Made by a program: the position numbers and the translations under genes. A DNA stretch of 64,000 nucleotides from positions 1,056,115 to 1,120,114 of the forward strand of contig NZ_FRBQ01000001.1 in assembly GCF_900142655.1 (NCBI RefSeq), read 5' to 3'. Below the pieces are notes generated by a model. That model searched no databases. It was not told the origin of the DNA and worked only from the letters and a program-made list of their open reading frames with translations. Positions 1 to 9,014 of the stretch are shown piece by piece (position 1 is the stretch's first letter; every line of letters starts with the position of its first letter). Source of the DNA: Phytopseudomonas punonensis (GTDB taxonomy: Bacteria; Pseudomonadota; Gammaproteobacteria; Pseudomonadales; Pseudomonadaceae).

Positions 1-1
1 C

Positions 2-1315
2 TCCAGTTATTTCGCCGACATGGGCCTGGTGCTGTTTGCCCTGTTTCTGGTTCTGCTCAACGGCTTCTTCGTGGCCGCCGAGTTCGCCATGGTCAAGCTG
101 CGTGCCACCAAGGTCGAAGGCCTGGCGGCTAAAAACGGCTGGCGCGGCCACATCCTGCGCACCGTACACAGCCAGCTCGATGCTTACCTTTCCGCCTGCC
201 AGTTGGGCATCACCCTGGCCTCGCTAGGCCTTGGCTGGGTCGGCGAACCCGCTTTCGCGCACCTGCTCGAACCGCTGCTGACCTCGGTCGGCATCGAGTC
301 GCAGAAGCTGATCCACGGCATCGCCTTCTTCACCGCGTTCTTCATCATTTCCTACCTGCACATCGTAGTCGGCGAGCTGGCCCCAAAATCCTGGGCGATC
401 CGCAAGCCGGAGCTGCTGTCACTGTGGACGGCGGCGCCGCTGTACCTGTTCTACTGGGCCATGTACCCGGCGATTTTCCTGCTCAACGCCAGCGCCAACG
501 CCATTCTGCGCATTGCCGGCCAGGATCTGCCGGCCGGCCACCACGAGCACCATTACAGCCGCGACGAGCTCAAGCTGATCCTGCACTCGAGCCGCGCCAG
601 CGACCCGACCGACCAGGACATGCGCGTGCTCGCCTCTGCTGTGGAAATGGGTGAGCTGGAAGTGGTCGACTGGGCCAACTCGCGCGAAGACCTCATCTAC
701 CTGGAGCTCAACGCCACACTGGACGAAGTGTTCAGTGTGTTCCGCCGCCACAAGTACAGCCGCTACCCGATCTACGACGAGTCCAGCGGCGAGTTCGTCG
801 GCGTGTTGCACATCAAGGATCTGCTGCTGCACCTGTCGCTGCTGGAGATGCTGCCCTCGACCCTGCGCCTCAGCGAGTTGATGCACCCGCTGGAAAAGGT
901 CAACCGCAACCTGCCGCTCTCCGACTTGCTGGAGCAGTTCCGCAAGGGCGGCGCGCACTTCGCGCTGGTCGAAGAAGCTGACGGCAAGGTCATTGGTTAT
1001 CTGACCATGGAAGACGTGCTCGAAGCGCTGGTCGGCGACATTCAGGACGAACACCGCAAGGCCGAGCGCGGCATCCTCGCCTACCAGCCCGGCAAGCTTC
1101 TGGTGCGTGGCGACACGCCGCTGTTCAAGCTGGAGCGGCTGCTCGGCATAGACCTCGACCATATCGAGGCTGAAACACTCGCCGGACTGATCTACGAAAC
1201 GCTCAAGCGCGTTCCCGAGGAAGAAGAATCCCTAGAAGTCGCTGGCCTGCGGCTGATCGTCAAGAAGATGAAAGGTCCGAAAATCGTTCTGGCCAAGGTC
1301 ATCAAGCTCGATTGA
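2..1315 (+). CDS. CNNM/CorC-like hemolysin-family membrane protein with CBS pair (5' end probably cut by window edge)
   Basis: Integral membrane protein of the CNNM transporter (DUF21) plus CBS-pair plus CorC_HlyC type, a family linked to Mg2+/Co2+ homeostasis. The N-terminus is a hydrophobic segment followed by the family motif NGFFVAAEFAMVK. More hydrophobic helices follow near residues 90-115 and 135-160 of the ATG-started protein, then two CBS motifs (around 'YSRYPIYDESSGEFVGVLHIKD' and 'HFALVEEADGKVIGYLTMEDV') and a small C-terminal domain ending in ITVKKMKG-like sequence. The first ATG is at 20, but it has no ribosome site and the frame is open to the window edge, so translation probably starts further left. 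Substrate is not deducible. Confidence 0.85.
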   Translation, partial: SSYFADMGLVLFALFLVLLNGFFVAAEFAMVKLRATKVEGLAAKNGWRGHILRTVHSQLDAYLSACQLGITLASLGLGWVGEPAFAHLLEPLLTSVGIESQKLIHGIAFFTAFFIISYLHIVVGELAPKSWAIRKPELLSLWTAAPLYLFYWAMYPAIFLLNASANAILRIAGQDLPAGHHEHHYSRDELKLILHSSRASDPTDQDMRVLASAVEMGELEVVDWANSREDLIYLELNATLDEVFSVFRRHKYSRYPIYDESSGEFVGVLHIKDLLLHLSLLEMLPSTLRLSELMHPLEKVNRNLPLSDLLEQFRKGGAHFALVEEADGKVIGYLTMEDVLEALVGDIQDEHRKAERGILAYQPGKLLVRGDTPLFKLERLLGIDLDHIEAETLAGLIYETLKRVPEEEESLEVAGLRLIVKKMKGPKIVLAKVIKLD

Positions 1316-1374
1316 TGCGCAAAACCCAGGTACTCATGTGCCTGGGCACTCCTCTCTTAGGCCTGCAGCAAGCT

Positions 1375-1386
1375 GACCGATCGGTC
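1375..1386. promoter_or_regulatory. perfect 12-bp palindrome, possible repressor operator
   Basis: GACCGATCGGTC is a perfect inverted repeat 160 bases before the outer-membrane protein gene. GACCGATCGGTC-like palindromes are often bound by TetR-family repressors. No such regulator is visible nearby, so this is a guess from shape alone. A second inverted repeat in the same leader (TGCACCG 1490-1496 with CGGTGCA 1504-1510) could fold in the mRNA. Confidence 0.3.
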
Positions 1387-1545
1387 ATTTATGCCCTACA
1401 GGCGCCTAGACTCATTCCTTTCGAAACAATCACTTACGACCGCTCGTCGGGCTTCTCGAATAGGCGCCGACGCCTGGCAGTCCACCGCGTGCACCGATTG
1501 AACCGGTGCATGCCTTCACATGAACCGACTGCCAAGGATTCAGCC

Positions 1546-2304
1546 ATGCAACTCAATGGAATTACCTCGAAAACCGCTCTCGCCCTGTGCCTCGCTGGTG
1601 CATCCCATGCCTACGCCGACTCCATCACTGACCCGATCTCGACCGTCGGTGTGATCGGCTCGCACAACCAGTACAAGATGAGCACCTTTGGCGAAAGCAA
1701 CAAGGAGCGTCTGAATCAGGGCGGTCTGTTCTACAACTTCGGCAACAAGCTGACCGGCCACGAAGGCTTCATCTACCAGGCCGGCATCGAAGCCCAATAC
1801 CGCGAGAAGGACGACGACGAGTACAAAGCGGCCCGTGCCGACCTCGACCTGGGCCTGCGTGCCGCACTGAGCACCAATAACTATATCGACTTCATCGTGG
1901 GCGGCGGCTACGACTGGGGCCGTATCGAGCAAGACGAGGCCGGCCCGCTCGACACCAACGCCAAACTGACCAGCAAAGCGCCCTTCGCCAAAGCCGGCAT
2001 CGGCTATAACTACCTGACCCCGGATTACACCGTGCGTCTGGAGGCCGGCGCGCGCTATTCGCTCGACGCCGAAGCCGAGCTGAAAGTCAGCGGCGAGGGC
2101 CGCGACACCGTTGACCTCAAAGACAAGGCCAACCCTTACGCCGAACTGACCGTGCTGTGGAACAAGGGCATCAACAACCTGCCGATCAGCACCAGCCTGT
2201 ACTACACCCGCACCAACTACAAAGTCGACAGCGACAGCGTGTTGGCTGAAAACAGCAAGCTCAAGCAAGAACAGGTCGGCGTGAAAGTCGGTCTGGCGTT
2301 CTAA
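1546..2304 (+). CDS. secreted outer-membrane beta-barrel-like protein of unknown function
   Basis: A 252-residue exported protein. The frame is open back to 1312, but the ATG at 1546 is preferred because AAGGA lies about 8 bases upstream and it begins a clean signal peptide (MQLNGITSKTALALCLAGAS, cleavage near HAYA-DS). The mature part alternates polar and aromatic residues in short strands (YNFGNKL, YIDFIVGGGYDWG, YTVRLEAGARY) and ends in ...KVGLAF. A terminal phenylalanine is the usual beta-barrel assembly signal, so an eight- to ten-stranded outer-membrane barrel is likely. It resembles small porin-like/YfaZ-type proteins, but I cannot assign a family. It stands alone, with its own terminator. 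Confidence 0.7.
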   Translation: MQLNGITSKTALALCLAGASHAYADSITDPISTVGVIGSHNQYKMSTFGESNKERLNQGGLFYNFGNKLTGHEGFIYQAGIEAQYREKDDDEYKAARADLDLGLRAALSTNNYIDFIVGGGYDWGRIEQDEAGPLDTNAKLTSKAPFAKAGIGYNYLTPDYTVRLEAGARYSLDAEAELKVSGEGRDTVDLKDKANPYAELTVLWNKGINNLPISTSLYYTRTNYKVDSDSVLAENSKLKQEQVGVKVGLAF

Positions 2305-2320
2305 ACACGCTGTTGTAATC

Positions 2321-2354
2321 AAATCGCCCGGCAAGCCGGGCGATTTGCATTTTG
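2321..2354 (+). terminator. Rho-independent terminator of the outer-membrane protein gene
   Basis: AAATCGCCCGGC (2321-2332) pairs perfectly with GCCGGGCGATTT (2335-2346) across a 2-base gap, 17 bases after the stop codon; GCATTTT follows. The stem is AT-rich at the base, so it could also act in the opposite direction. Confidence 0.8.
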
Positions 2355-2475
2355 GTGGCGAGGTTTCCAGGCGCCGCGGCTCTCGCTGGCAGGCCTCAGG
2401 TATACTGCGCGTCCGCTTTATCGGCGGCCTTGCGCTCGACGCGCCCTATCTCCACCGCAATCATCGATTACCTTC

Positions 2476-3219
2476 ATGTCCCTCAACATCGCCTCCATCA
2501 ACATCGAACGCTCCCGGCACCTGTCGCGCGTCGAAGCCTTCATCACTCGTCAACGCCCGGATCTGCTCTGCCTGCAGGAACTCTGCGAGCGCGATATCCC
2601 GTTCTTCGAAGCGCTGATGGGCGGCCCCATGGTCTTTGCGCCCATGGCGCGCTACCCGGAAGAAGGCCCAGCCAATATTGTTGGCGTCGGCATGATCGCT
2701 CGCGATGATGCGTTGCTCGACGTGGCCGCCGAGTATTACTCGGGCAGCCCCGAGCGCATTCAGGAGATGGCCTTTATCACTGCCGAGGGCAAGCGTATGG
2801 CCGACCCGCTGAGCATTGCCGAAGTGATGCTCAGCGCCACGGTTCGCGGTTTTCGCGTAGCCGTCACCCACCTCAACGTGACCCCGCTCGGCACTTCCAC
2901 GCCTTACCAGCGCGAAAGCGCAGGCAAGCTGATCCAGCTGGCCCAGGCGCAAGCCCAACGGGCTGGAGACCTGCTGCTGAGCGGCGACTTCAACGCCCCA
3001 CGCGGCCGCGCCACCTTCGACATGCTCGCCGAGCACTTCATCGACGGCGTACCGGCGCATTACACCAGCAGCATCGATGGCTCGCTGCACCGCTCCGGGG
3101 ACATTCCGTTCATGGTCGACGGGTTGTTCCATACGCCGGGCTATCAGCTGGAGAATGTCAGCCTGAGCACTGGCGTCTCTGACCACTGCGCACTCAGTTG
3201 CCGCTTGAGCAAAGCCTGA
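2476..3219 (+). CDS. endonuclease/exonuclease/phosphatase (EEP) family hydrolase
   Basis: A 247-residue metal-dependent phosphoesterase of the EEP superfamily. The fold signatures appear in order: N-terminal strand with Asn (LNIASINIERS), the metal-binding Glu in LCLQEL, the catalytic GDFN in LLLSGDFNAPRG, and the closing SDH in GVSDHCALSC. There is no signal peptide, so it is probably cytoplasmic. The substrate could be nucleic acid, a phosphoinositide-like compound or another phosphodiester. It is a single gene, convergent with the M23 peptidase gene. Confidence 0.8.
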   Translation: MSLNIASINIERSRHLSRVEAFITRQRPDLLCLQELCERDIPFFEALMGGPMVFAPMARYPEEGPANIVGVGMIARDDALLDVAAEYYSGSPERIQEMAFITAEGKRMADPLSIAEVMLSATVRGFRVAVTHLNVTPLGTSTPYQRESAGKLIQLAQAQAQRAGDLLLSGDFNAPRGRATFDMLAEHFIDGVPAHYTSSIDGSLHRSGDIPFMVDGLFHTPGYQLENVSLSTGVSDHCALSCRLSKA

Positions 3220-3253
3220 TCGGTGACCAGTTAGATAGCTGAAGCTGGATGCC

Positions 3254-4150
3254 TCAGTCGCCGCCCACAGCGAAATTGGGCAGGCTGTCGACCGGCTGAG
3301 CGAACTCGAAAGGAATCGACTCCAGCGCCATGCCGACGTTGCGCTGCACCACGAAGTGCAGGTGCGGGCCGGTGCTGTTGCCGGTATTGCCGGAGCGGCC
3401 GATTGGCGTACCGACGCCAAGGCGCTGCCCTTCACGCACGCTTACCGAGCCCTGCATCAGGTGCAGGTAAACGCCCATGGTGCCGTCGTCATGCAGAATG
3501 CGCACGAAGTTGCCGGAGGGGTTGTTGCCGCGCCCGCTCTGGGCGTTCTCGGTTTTTACCACCACACCGGCGCGCGCCGCGACAATCGGCGTGCCTTCAG
3601 GCATGGCGATGTCCAGGGCATAGCGGCCTTTTGGCGTGAAATGGCTGTATTGACCGTTGGCGCCTTGGGTCAGGCGAAACGGCCCACCCTGCCAAGGCAA
3701 TGGGTACGGTTGCTTGATCGGCAACAGCCGCGGATCGCCGAGAGCGTAATTGAGTTTGGGCGTATAACGCAGCGGCTTGGATGGGTCCATCGGCGCCAGC
3801 GTGGCCAAGCGGATTTCGCTACGCGGCGGCAATACCCAGTTGATCGGTTTGCCGGGCGCTCCGCTGACGTTGCTGAGCTGCTCCAGCTTGAGCTCGACCT
3901 GCACGGGCGCATACAAGTCGTTGCGCACCAACAGCGTCTCGCCGGCGGCGTGCTTGCGGGTCTCCAGCTTCACCTGGTTATCTAGCTTCTCGACCATGCG
4001 GTCGCTGAACACGAACACCTTCGCACCGGGCGCGGCTTGATCACTGTAGGTGACCACGCCATTGGCATCGGTGTACTTGTAGACGGTCAGCGCACTTGCC
4101 TGACAGGCGAGCGCGGCGAGTCCCAGGAGAAGTGAGAGGCGCCCTAGCAT
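3254..4150 (-). CDS. secreted M23-family (LytM-like) peptidase with N-terminal DUF4124 domain
   Basis: A 298-residue exported protein. It has a signal peptide (LLLGLAALACQASA), then a DUF4124 segment (VYKYTDANGVVTYSDQA), a linker and a C-terminal M23 domain from about residue 165. M23 enzymes cut peptidoglycan cross-links or act as amidase activators. The HxH zinc motif is present (GPHLHF), as is YLHLM. At the usual first-ligand position (HxxxD) the sequence reads RYALD. A histidine lies further upstream in SHFTPKGRYALD, a layout I associate with some M23 relatives. Activity is therefore likely but not certain. Confidence 0.8.
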   Translation of the reverse strand: MLGRLSLLLGLAALACQASALTVYKYTDANGVVTYSDQAAPGAKVFVFSDRMVEKLDNQVKLETRKHAAGETLLVRNDLYAPVQVELKLEQLSNVSGAPGKPINWVLPPRSEIRLATLAPMDPSKPLRYTPKLNYALGDPRLLPIKQPYPLPWQGGPFRLTQGANGQYSHFTPKGRYALDIAMPEGTPIVAARAGVVVKTENAQSGRGNNPSGNFVRILHDDGTMGVYLHLMQGSVSVREGQRLGVGTPIGRSGNTGNSTGPHLHFVVQRNVGMALESIPFEFAQPVDSLPNFAVGGD

Positions 4151-4360
4151 AGAGTTCGATCTGGTTATTAAGTGTTCGGCAGGGCAAGACTAGCAGCGTC
4201 TCGATAGCCGGGCGACTGCCAGAGCTGCGCTTTGCGACAACCGGCACAGGCGCGGCGTACCTGGCGCACAGAACGCGCAGGTTAGTTGCTTTGCTGACGA
4301 GTCATAGCCGTGTGAGGCGTGAACGTTTATCCCTTATGTAAGGGCTGGTGGCGAACGCTG

Positions 4361-6376
4361 TCAGCCCACTTCAATGCGATTACGGCCACTGCGTTTGGCA
4401 CGATACAGCGCCTGGTCAGCGCGCTCGAACACCTGTTCGCTACGCTCGTCGCTGCTGAACGAGCTGATACCGCCGGACAAGGTGATGGTTACCCGCTCGC
4501 CCTTGAAGTGGAACGGGCAGTTCTCAATGGCCGAACGCAATGTACCGAGTAGTTTCACGCCGCCGTCCATGGGCGTGGAGGGAATCAGCAGGACAAATTC
4601 TTCGCCGCCGAAACGGGCGATGAAGTCGGTCTTGCGCAGCCGCTTGAACAGCTCACCGGCAATGATCTTGAGTACCTTGTCGCCGGCTAAGTGGCCGTAG
4701 TCATCGTTGATGCGCTTGAAGTTATCGATGTCCAACACCGCCAACAGCAGGTCGCCGCCGTAACGCTGCAAACGCGCCAACTCCAGGTCCAGACGCTCGC
4801 TCCAGGCTGCTCGATTGGGCAGGCCGGTAAGCGGGTCGAGCAAGGCCTTCTGCCGCTGCTCTTCGAGGTGGTCGCGAAAGCCCTTGGCCTCCAGCTCCAT
4901 GCTCGCCACTCGGTCGACCAGAACCTGCAGGCGCTCGCCCACCTGCTGCTCGCGGCTGTCGCGCTGCTGCTGGTATTGCTCCATGGTGCCAAGCAGACCG
5001 CTGAGGCGGTTTTCCACCAGTTCCTTGAGACTGTCGAGGTCGGTGGCTTCCTGCACACTGCTGTGCAGCCCATCGACCTGTTGGCGCAACTCGCTGTCCA
5101 GGCTGCGGGCCGCCTCACTGGAATCGGCGTAATCGGCGTGTACGTCGTGAAGGCTGCCCTGAAACATGGCAAGCCGCTCGTTGAGCTGCTTGAGGTAGCC
5201 CTCGAACTCGCGCTGCCCCACATCGGCGATAGCCAGCATTAGCACGCCCATGTCATCGAGCACCGGCACCAGCTCGTACATGTTGAGGCCAGCGGTAATC
5301 CGCTGACGCAACACATCGGCCTGACTCTGATGACGCTCGGGCAGCGGCAACTCTTCCAACAGGCTCAGCAGGCTCTTTTCGACATGGCCAGCAATCGCGC
5401 TGTAACCAGGCTCGGGCGCCGGCGGCAAGGCGTACTCGGGGTCGGCCGGCACCGCCGCTTCATCAGCCACGACGGCCTCAGGCGCGGCCTCCTGAACCGT
5501 CTCCGCGACAGCGATACTTTCTGCAACGGGCTCAGCAGGTGCTTTAACGGCGGGAGTCGGCATCAGCAGTGCCGACGAAAGCGGCAGGCTGTCCAGCAAC
5601 ACGGTGCTGGCAACAGCAGGGCCAGCAGCGGCGACGCTTACCGGCGCGGCAGCAGGGCTTGGCTGAATCTGTGGCGACAGGGCTTCGGCGGCGACAGTTG
5701 GCAATGGTGCAGTTGCTGGCGCTCTTTCCACTTTCGGTTCAGCGACTACAGGCTCGGCGGCTGCTGACTCGACAGCCGCGCTGGGCGCAACTGCGCTCTG
5801 CTCGACTTCCACCGCCGACGCAGAGGGCTCAGTACCGGCAGCCGGACTGCTGCCGTCGCGGCTACCGAACAGGCGCTCGATAAAACCGGGCCGCTCGGCC
5901 TGCTCGCCGCCGAGCGCCAGCAACGCCTGCTGCTGCAACTGGCTCAATTCGGCCAGCAGGGCCGGCATTTCACGTGATTGCCGTGCTCGCTCCTCGACCT
6001 GTTTGGCATAGCGCTTGAGCGGCTTACGCACATCGCTCGGCAGATCCATTTTCAGCAGCTGCGTCACCAGGCTCGACAGGCCGCTAGCGACCTGTTCGAT
6101 ACGCTGCTGCCGGCGCTGCTCGGAATCCAGAACGGTTTTTTCCAGGCGCGGAATCAGCGCGCTGAGGCCGGCGTCCATGTCGTCACGGCGCAGAATCTCG
6201 CGCAGATCCTGCATGCACTGGTCGACCGATTTGTCGGAGCCCTCAGCTGCCAGGCTGCTGCGCACCAGACCACGGCGCAGCAAGTCGATGCGCATATCCC
6301 AACGGCGCTCGAGCTTTTCCTGCTGTTCAATATTGGCGAGGTATTTCTCGCGCCAGCGCTTGGCGTCGTCGGCCAT
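4361..6376 (-). CDS. diguanylate cyclase (GGDEF domain) with long coiled/low-complexity N-terminal region
   Basis: A 671-residue protein that should make c-di-GMP from two GTP. The C-terminal GGDEF domain starts near residue 515 ([13 protein letters not shown]). The active-site GGEEF is at residues 590-594, and RKTD exactly five residues before it (581-584) fits the allosteric product-inhibition I-site. Residues 1-170 are helical and rich in Glu/Arg/Gln. Residues 175-330 are Ala/Pro/Val-rich, probably disordered. A second helical segment precedes the cyclase. No transmembrane segment is seen, so it is cytoplasmic. The EEP gene lies 2 bases upstream, indicating co-transcription with it and probably dsbA. 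Confidence 0.9.
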   Translation of the reverse strand: MADDAKRWREKYLANIEQQEKLERRWDMRIDLLRRGLVRSSLAAEGSDKSVDQCMQDLREILRRDDMDAGLSALIPRLEKTVLDSEQRRQQRIEQVASGLSSLVTQLLKMDLPSDVRKPLKRYAKQVEERARQSREMPALLAELSQLQQQALLALGGEQAERPGFIERLFGSRDGSSPAAGTEPSASAVEVEQSAVAPSAAVESAAAEPVVAEPKVERAPATAPLPTVAAEALSPQIQPSPAAAPVSVAAAGPAVASTVLLDSLPLSSALLMPTPAVKAPAEPVAESIAVAETVQEAAPEAVVADEAAVPADPEYALPPAPEPGYSAIAGHVEKSLLSLLEELPLPERHQSQADVLRQRITAGLNMYELVPVLDDMGVLMLAIADVGQREFEGYLKQLNERLAMFQGSLHDVHADYADSSEAARSLDSELRQQVDGLHSSVQEATDLDSLKELVENRLSGLLGTMEQYQQQRDSREQQVGERLQVLVDRVASMELEAKGFRDHLEEQRQKALLDPLTGLPNRAAWSERLDLELARLQRYGGDLLLAVLDIDNFKRINDDYGHLAGDKVLKIIAGELFKRLRKTDFIARFGGEEFVLLIPSTPMDGGVKLLGTLRSAIENCPFHFKGERVTITLSGGISSFSSDERSEQVFERADQALYRAKRSGRNRIEVG

Positions 6377-6378
6377 GC

Positions 6379-7242
6379 TCAGGGCTCCTGTACACAGGGC
6401 GACAACGGTGTCGTGAGGGCATTGGGCAAGCGAATCTCCACAGCCACCGGCAGGTGGTCGGAGATCGGCTGCGCCAATACCTGGAAGCGCTCCAGCTCCA
6501 GACCGGGGCTGAGCAGAATATGGTCGAGGCAGCGCTGTGGGCGCCAGCTCGGGAATGTCGCTTCGACTTGCGGCGCCAGCAGCCCAAGATCGCGCAGCGG
6601 CGAGTGCTCCAGCAAGTCGTTGGCGTGAGTGTTCATATCACCCATGAGGATCTGATGACGATAGCCGCCAATCAGCTCGCGGATATAGGCCAGCTGCCGC
6701 GTGCGGGTGCGTGCGCCCAGCGCCAGGTGCATCATCACCACGGCGATGGCGTCGGCGCCCTCACCGATGCGCAATAAAATTGCGCCACGGCCGGCCGGGC
6801 CGGGCAACGGGTGATCTTCCAGCAGGCTTGGCCGCAAACGGCTGAGCAGCCCGTTGCTGTGCTGGGCGAACCGCCCCAGATTGCGATTGAGCTGCTGATA
6901 CCAGTACGGGAAGGCGCCCATGCGCGCCAGGTGCTCGACCTGATTGACGAAGCCGGAACGGACGCTGCCGCCGTCGGCTTCCTGCAGGGCAACTATGTCG
7001 TAGTCGCCGAGCAGGTCACCGATGCGTTGCAGATTACCGGCACGGCCCTGGTGCGGCAGCAGGTGCTGCCAGCCGCGGGTCAAGTAGTGGTGGTAGCGCT
7101 CGGTACTGATGCCGACCTGGATGTTGAAGCTGAGCAACCGCAAGCGCCCGTCCTGCGGCCACTCAGCATCCGGAGTGCAGTCGGGGTTGACCTGTGGATC
7201 ACACAGGCCAGCCTGACGGGGCATCGAGCGGCGACGCAACAT
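6379..7242 (-). CDS. endonuclease/exonuclease/phosphatase (EEP) family protein
   Basis: A 287-residue EEP-superfamily phosphoesterase, only distantly like the one at 2476. Motifs in order: LLSFNIQVG (Asn), DIVALQEAD (metal Glu), a His in [17 protein letters not shown] (general acid/base Asp-Asn), and SDHLPV at the end. The start could be the ATG at 7242 or the in-frame ATG six codons later. It is sandwiched between dsbA (22-base gap) and the diguanylate cyclase (2-base gap), so the three probably form one transcript. Homologues are often annotated as secreted or membrane-associated, but no signal peptide is visible here. Confidence 0.8.
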   Translation of the reverse strand: MLRRRSMPRQAGLCDPQVNPDCTPDAEWPQDGRLRLLSFNIQVGISTERYHHYLTRGWQHLLPHQGRAGNLQRIGDLLGDYDIVALQEADGGSVRSGFVNQVEHLARMGAFPYWYQQLNRNLGRFAQHSNGLLSRLRPSLLEDHPLPGPAGRGAILLRIGEGADAIAVVMMHLALGARTRTRQLAYIRELIGGYRHQILMGDMNTHANDLLEHSPLRDLGLLAPQVEATFPSWRPQRCLDHILLSPGLELERFQVLAQPISDHLPVAVEIRLPNALTTPLSPCVQEP

Positions 7243-7264
7243 GGCAGGCGCTCCAGTAGATCGA

Positions 7265-7894
7265 TTACTTGGCGGCGCGCTCTTTGGCGATCAGGTGATC
7301 GGCAACCTGCAGCGTTTGCTCCGGGCCACCCGAGCTGGAGATATCGAAACGGTACTTACCGTTGACGATCATTACCGGCACGCCATTGATCTGGTAGGCC
7401 ATGGCCAGTTTCTTGGCTTTTTCCATCTGGCTCTTCACGCCGAAGGAGTTATAGGCCTTGAGGAAGGCATCACGATCAATGCCCTGGGTAACCAGAAAGT
7501 CGGCCATCTCTTCAGGAGTAGCCAGCTTGCGACCTTCCTTGTGGATGGCGCGGAATACCGAGTCGTGCACCTTGTGCTCGACCTTCATGCTTTCCAGGGT
7601 GATGAACATCTGGCCGTGGGCGTTCCACAGGCCGCCGAACAGGGCAGGAATGCGCACGAAGTTGACGTCAGACGGCAGCTTCTCGACCCATGGGTTCAGG
7701 GTCGGCTCGAACTGGTAGCAGTGCGGGCAGCCGTACCAGAACAGTTCCACGACTTCGATCTTGCCAGGCTTGGAAATCGGCACCGGATTGCTCAGCTCGA
7801 CGTACTGCTTGCCGGCCTCGATATCGTCGGCGTGGGCGCTAAGGCCGAACAGGCTGGCAGTGGCCAGAACCGCGGAAAGGATCAGATTACGCAT
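7265..7894 (-). CDS. dsbA: periplasmic thiol:disulfide oxidoreductase DsbA
   Basis: A 209-residue protein that oxidises cysteine pairs in exported proteins. It has an N-terminal signal peptide (MRNLILSAVLATASLFGLSA, cut after AHA), a thioredoxin fold, and the active-site CPHC at residues 56-59 preceded by the typical FWYG. The cis-proline loop is NGVPVMIVNG. Length and motifs match Pseudomonas DsbA. It is the first gene of a likely three-gene unit (dsbA-EEP-diguanylate cyclase), with cytochrome c4 upstream in the same direction but separated by a terminator. Confidence 0.95.
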   Translation of the reverse strand: MRNLILSAVLATASLFGLSAHADDIEAGKQYVELSNPVPISKPGKIEVVELFWYGCPHCYQFEPTLNPWVEKLPSDVNFVRIPALFGGLWNAHGQMFITLESMKVEHKVHDSVFRAIHKEGRKLATPEEMADFLVTQGIDRDAFLKAYNSFGVKSQMEKAKKLAMAYQINGVPVMIVNGKYRFDISSSGGPEQTLQVADHLIAKERAAK

Positions 7895-7986
7895 GCATGA
7901 CTCCTAACGATAAAAGTGCTGCGGACAGCTTCGATTCTGACTGATCGCTATCCGGCAGGTTCCTTTCATTGTAGCGGGCTCGCCAG

Positions 7987-8018
7987 CGAAAAAGGGTGGC
8001 CGAGGCCACCCTTTTTTT
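7987..8018 (-). terminator. Rho-independent terminator between cytochrome c4 and dsbA
   Basis: AAAGGGTGGC (7991-8000) pairs with GCCACCCTTT (8005-8014) around a CGAG loop. The run of five A on the plus strand gives a T-tract on the minus strand, so it ends the c4 transcript. T residues on the other side could make it bidirectional. Confidence 0.85.
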
Positions 8019-8046
8019 CATCGCCATGCAAATGCCGATCAGCGTC

Positions 8047-8652
8047 TCAATGCAGGCCCTGCACGTAGTTTGAGATAGCGTCGATGTCCTTGTTGCTGAG
8101 CTTGGCGGCAATGTCGCGCATGATCATGCTGTCGCCGTCGTTGCTGCGCTCACCTTCACGAAACGCGGTCAGCTGCTTGGCAACATAATCGGCATGCTGG
8201 CCACCCAGGTGTGGGTAACCGGCCGTGGCGATGCCGCTGCCGTCAGGTGAGTGGCAGCCGGTGCAGGCGGGCATGCCTTCGGCAAGCTTGCCGCCGCGAA
8301 ACAGGTCCTGACCGCGCTCGACCAACGCCGCTTCGGCGGCGCCTACGCTCATTTTCTGGCCGGCGAAATAAGCCGCCACATCGGCCATGTCCTGGTCGCT
8401 AAGCGGTTCGAGCATGCCGGTCATTTCCACCACTGGGCGGGCGCCAGACTTGATGTCGTGCATCTGTTTGAGCAGGTAGCGCTCACCCTGACCCGCCAGC
8501 TTGGGAAAATTGGCCAACTGGCTGTTGCCATCGGCGCCATGACAAGCCCCACAAACCACGGCCTTGGCCTGCCCAGCGGCCGGATCACCGGCGGCCTGGA
8601 CAGCCCCGGCCAGGCCCAGAGCCAGCAGCAGACTCACTATTATCTTGTTCAT
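8047..8652 (-). CDS. cytochrome c4, di-haem periplasmic electron carrier
   Basis: A 201-residue di-haem cytochrome that carries electrons from the bc1 complex to terminal oxidases. It has a signal peptide (MNKIIVSLLLALGLAGAVQA) and two CxxCH haem sites, CGACH at residues 34-38 and CTGCH at 130-134, in two similar halves typical of the c4 family. Distal methionines are likely in MTGMLEPLS and the SMIMRDIA segment. The frame extends 17 codons further upstream, but the ATG at 8652 is chosen because it begins the signal peptide. A terminator lies downstream. Confidence 0.93.
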   Translation of the reverse strand: MNKIIVSLLLALGLAGAVQAAGDPAAGQAKAVVCGACHGADGNSQLANFPKLAGQGERYLLKQMHDIKSGARPVVEMTGMLEPLSDQDMADVAAYFAGQKMSVGAAEAALVERGQDLFRGGKLAEGMPACTGCHSPDGSGIATAGYPHLGGQHADYVAKQLTAFREGERSNDGDSMIMRDIAAKLSNKDIDAISNYVQGLH

Positions 8653-8974
8653 CAGCTCATCCAAACGGCTAAGAGAAGTGTTATGAACCGGGGCGCTCCG
8701 CACGCCATGTCACTCACGGCAGTGCGAAATTACTCAAGCCGCGCGTTTCTGCACGAACCTTGGGGAGGCATGGACTGATGCAAACGCGACGATCAGCACG
8801 TTACTCCAATCCGGCACCCTAACAGCCTGGTTACCCACTCGGCACCCACCATGATTGCTCAGCATGAAGTTCGCGATAATGACCGGAATCAATCCCCAAT
8901 GCAGATTCAGCAGCAAAAGGGCATACGGATGGCCTGGCCGGTGATTCGGCCGCCAGCCAGCTGACAATGGGTAT
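8653..8974. other. intergenic region without a supported gene
   Basis: This 322-base gap lies between the start of cytochrome c4 and the terminator of the tag operon. A 77-codon minus-strand frame (8734-8967) has no ribosome site or recognisable sequence and is not called. The stretch next to 8652 must hold the c4 promoter, but I see no clear -35/-10 pair. Confidence 0.5.
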
Positions 8975-9002
8975 AAAAAAACCGCGCCAGGCGCGGTTTT
9001 TT
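8975..9002 (-). terminator. Rho-independent terminator of the tagQRST-ppkA operon
   Basis: CCGCGC (8982-8987) pairs with GCGCGG (8991-8996), extended by A-runs and T-runs on both sides (AAAACC...GGTTTT). It sits 12 bases after the tagQ stop codon. The flanking A-run gives a T-tract on the minus strand. Confidence 0.9.
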
Positions 9003-9014
9003 ATGAGGCATTTA

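Noticed and set aside
1312..1545. extended N-terminus for the outer-membrane protein from ATG 1312
   Set aside because: The extension overlaps the previous stop region and would bury the signal peptide; a ribosome site fits ATG 1546.
8734..8967. 77-codon minus-strand gene between cytochrome c4 and tagQ
   Set aside because: No ribosome site, no similarity, atypical composition.
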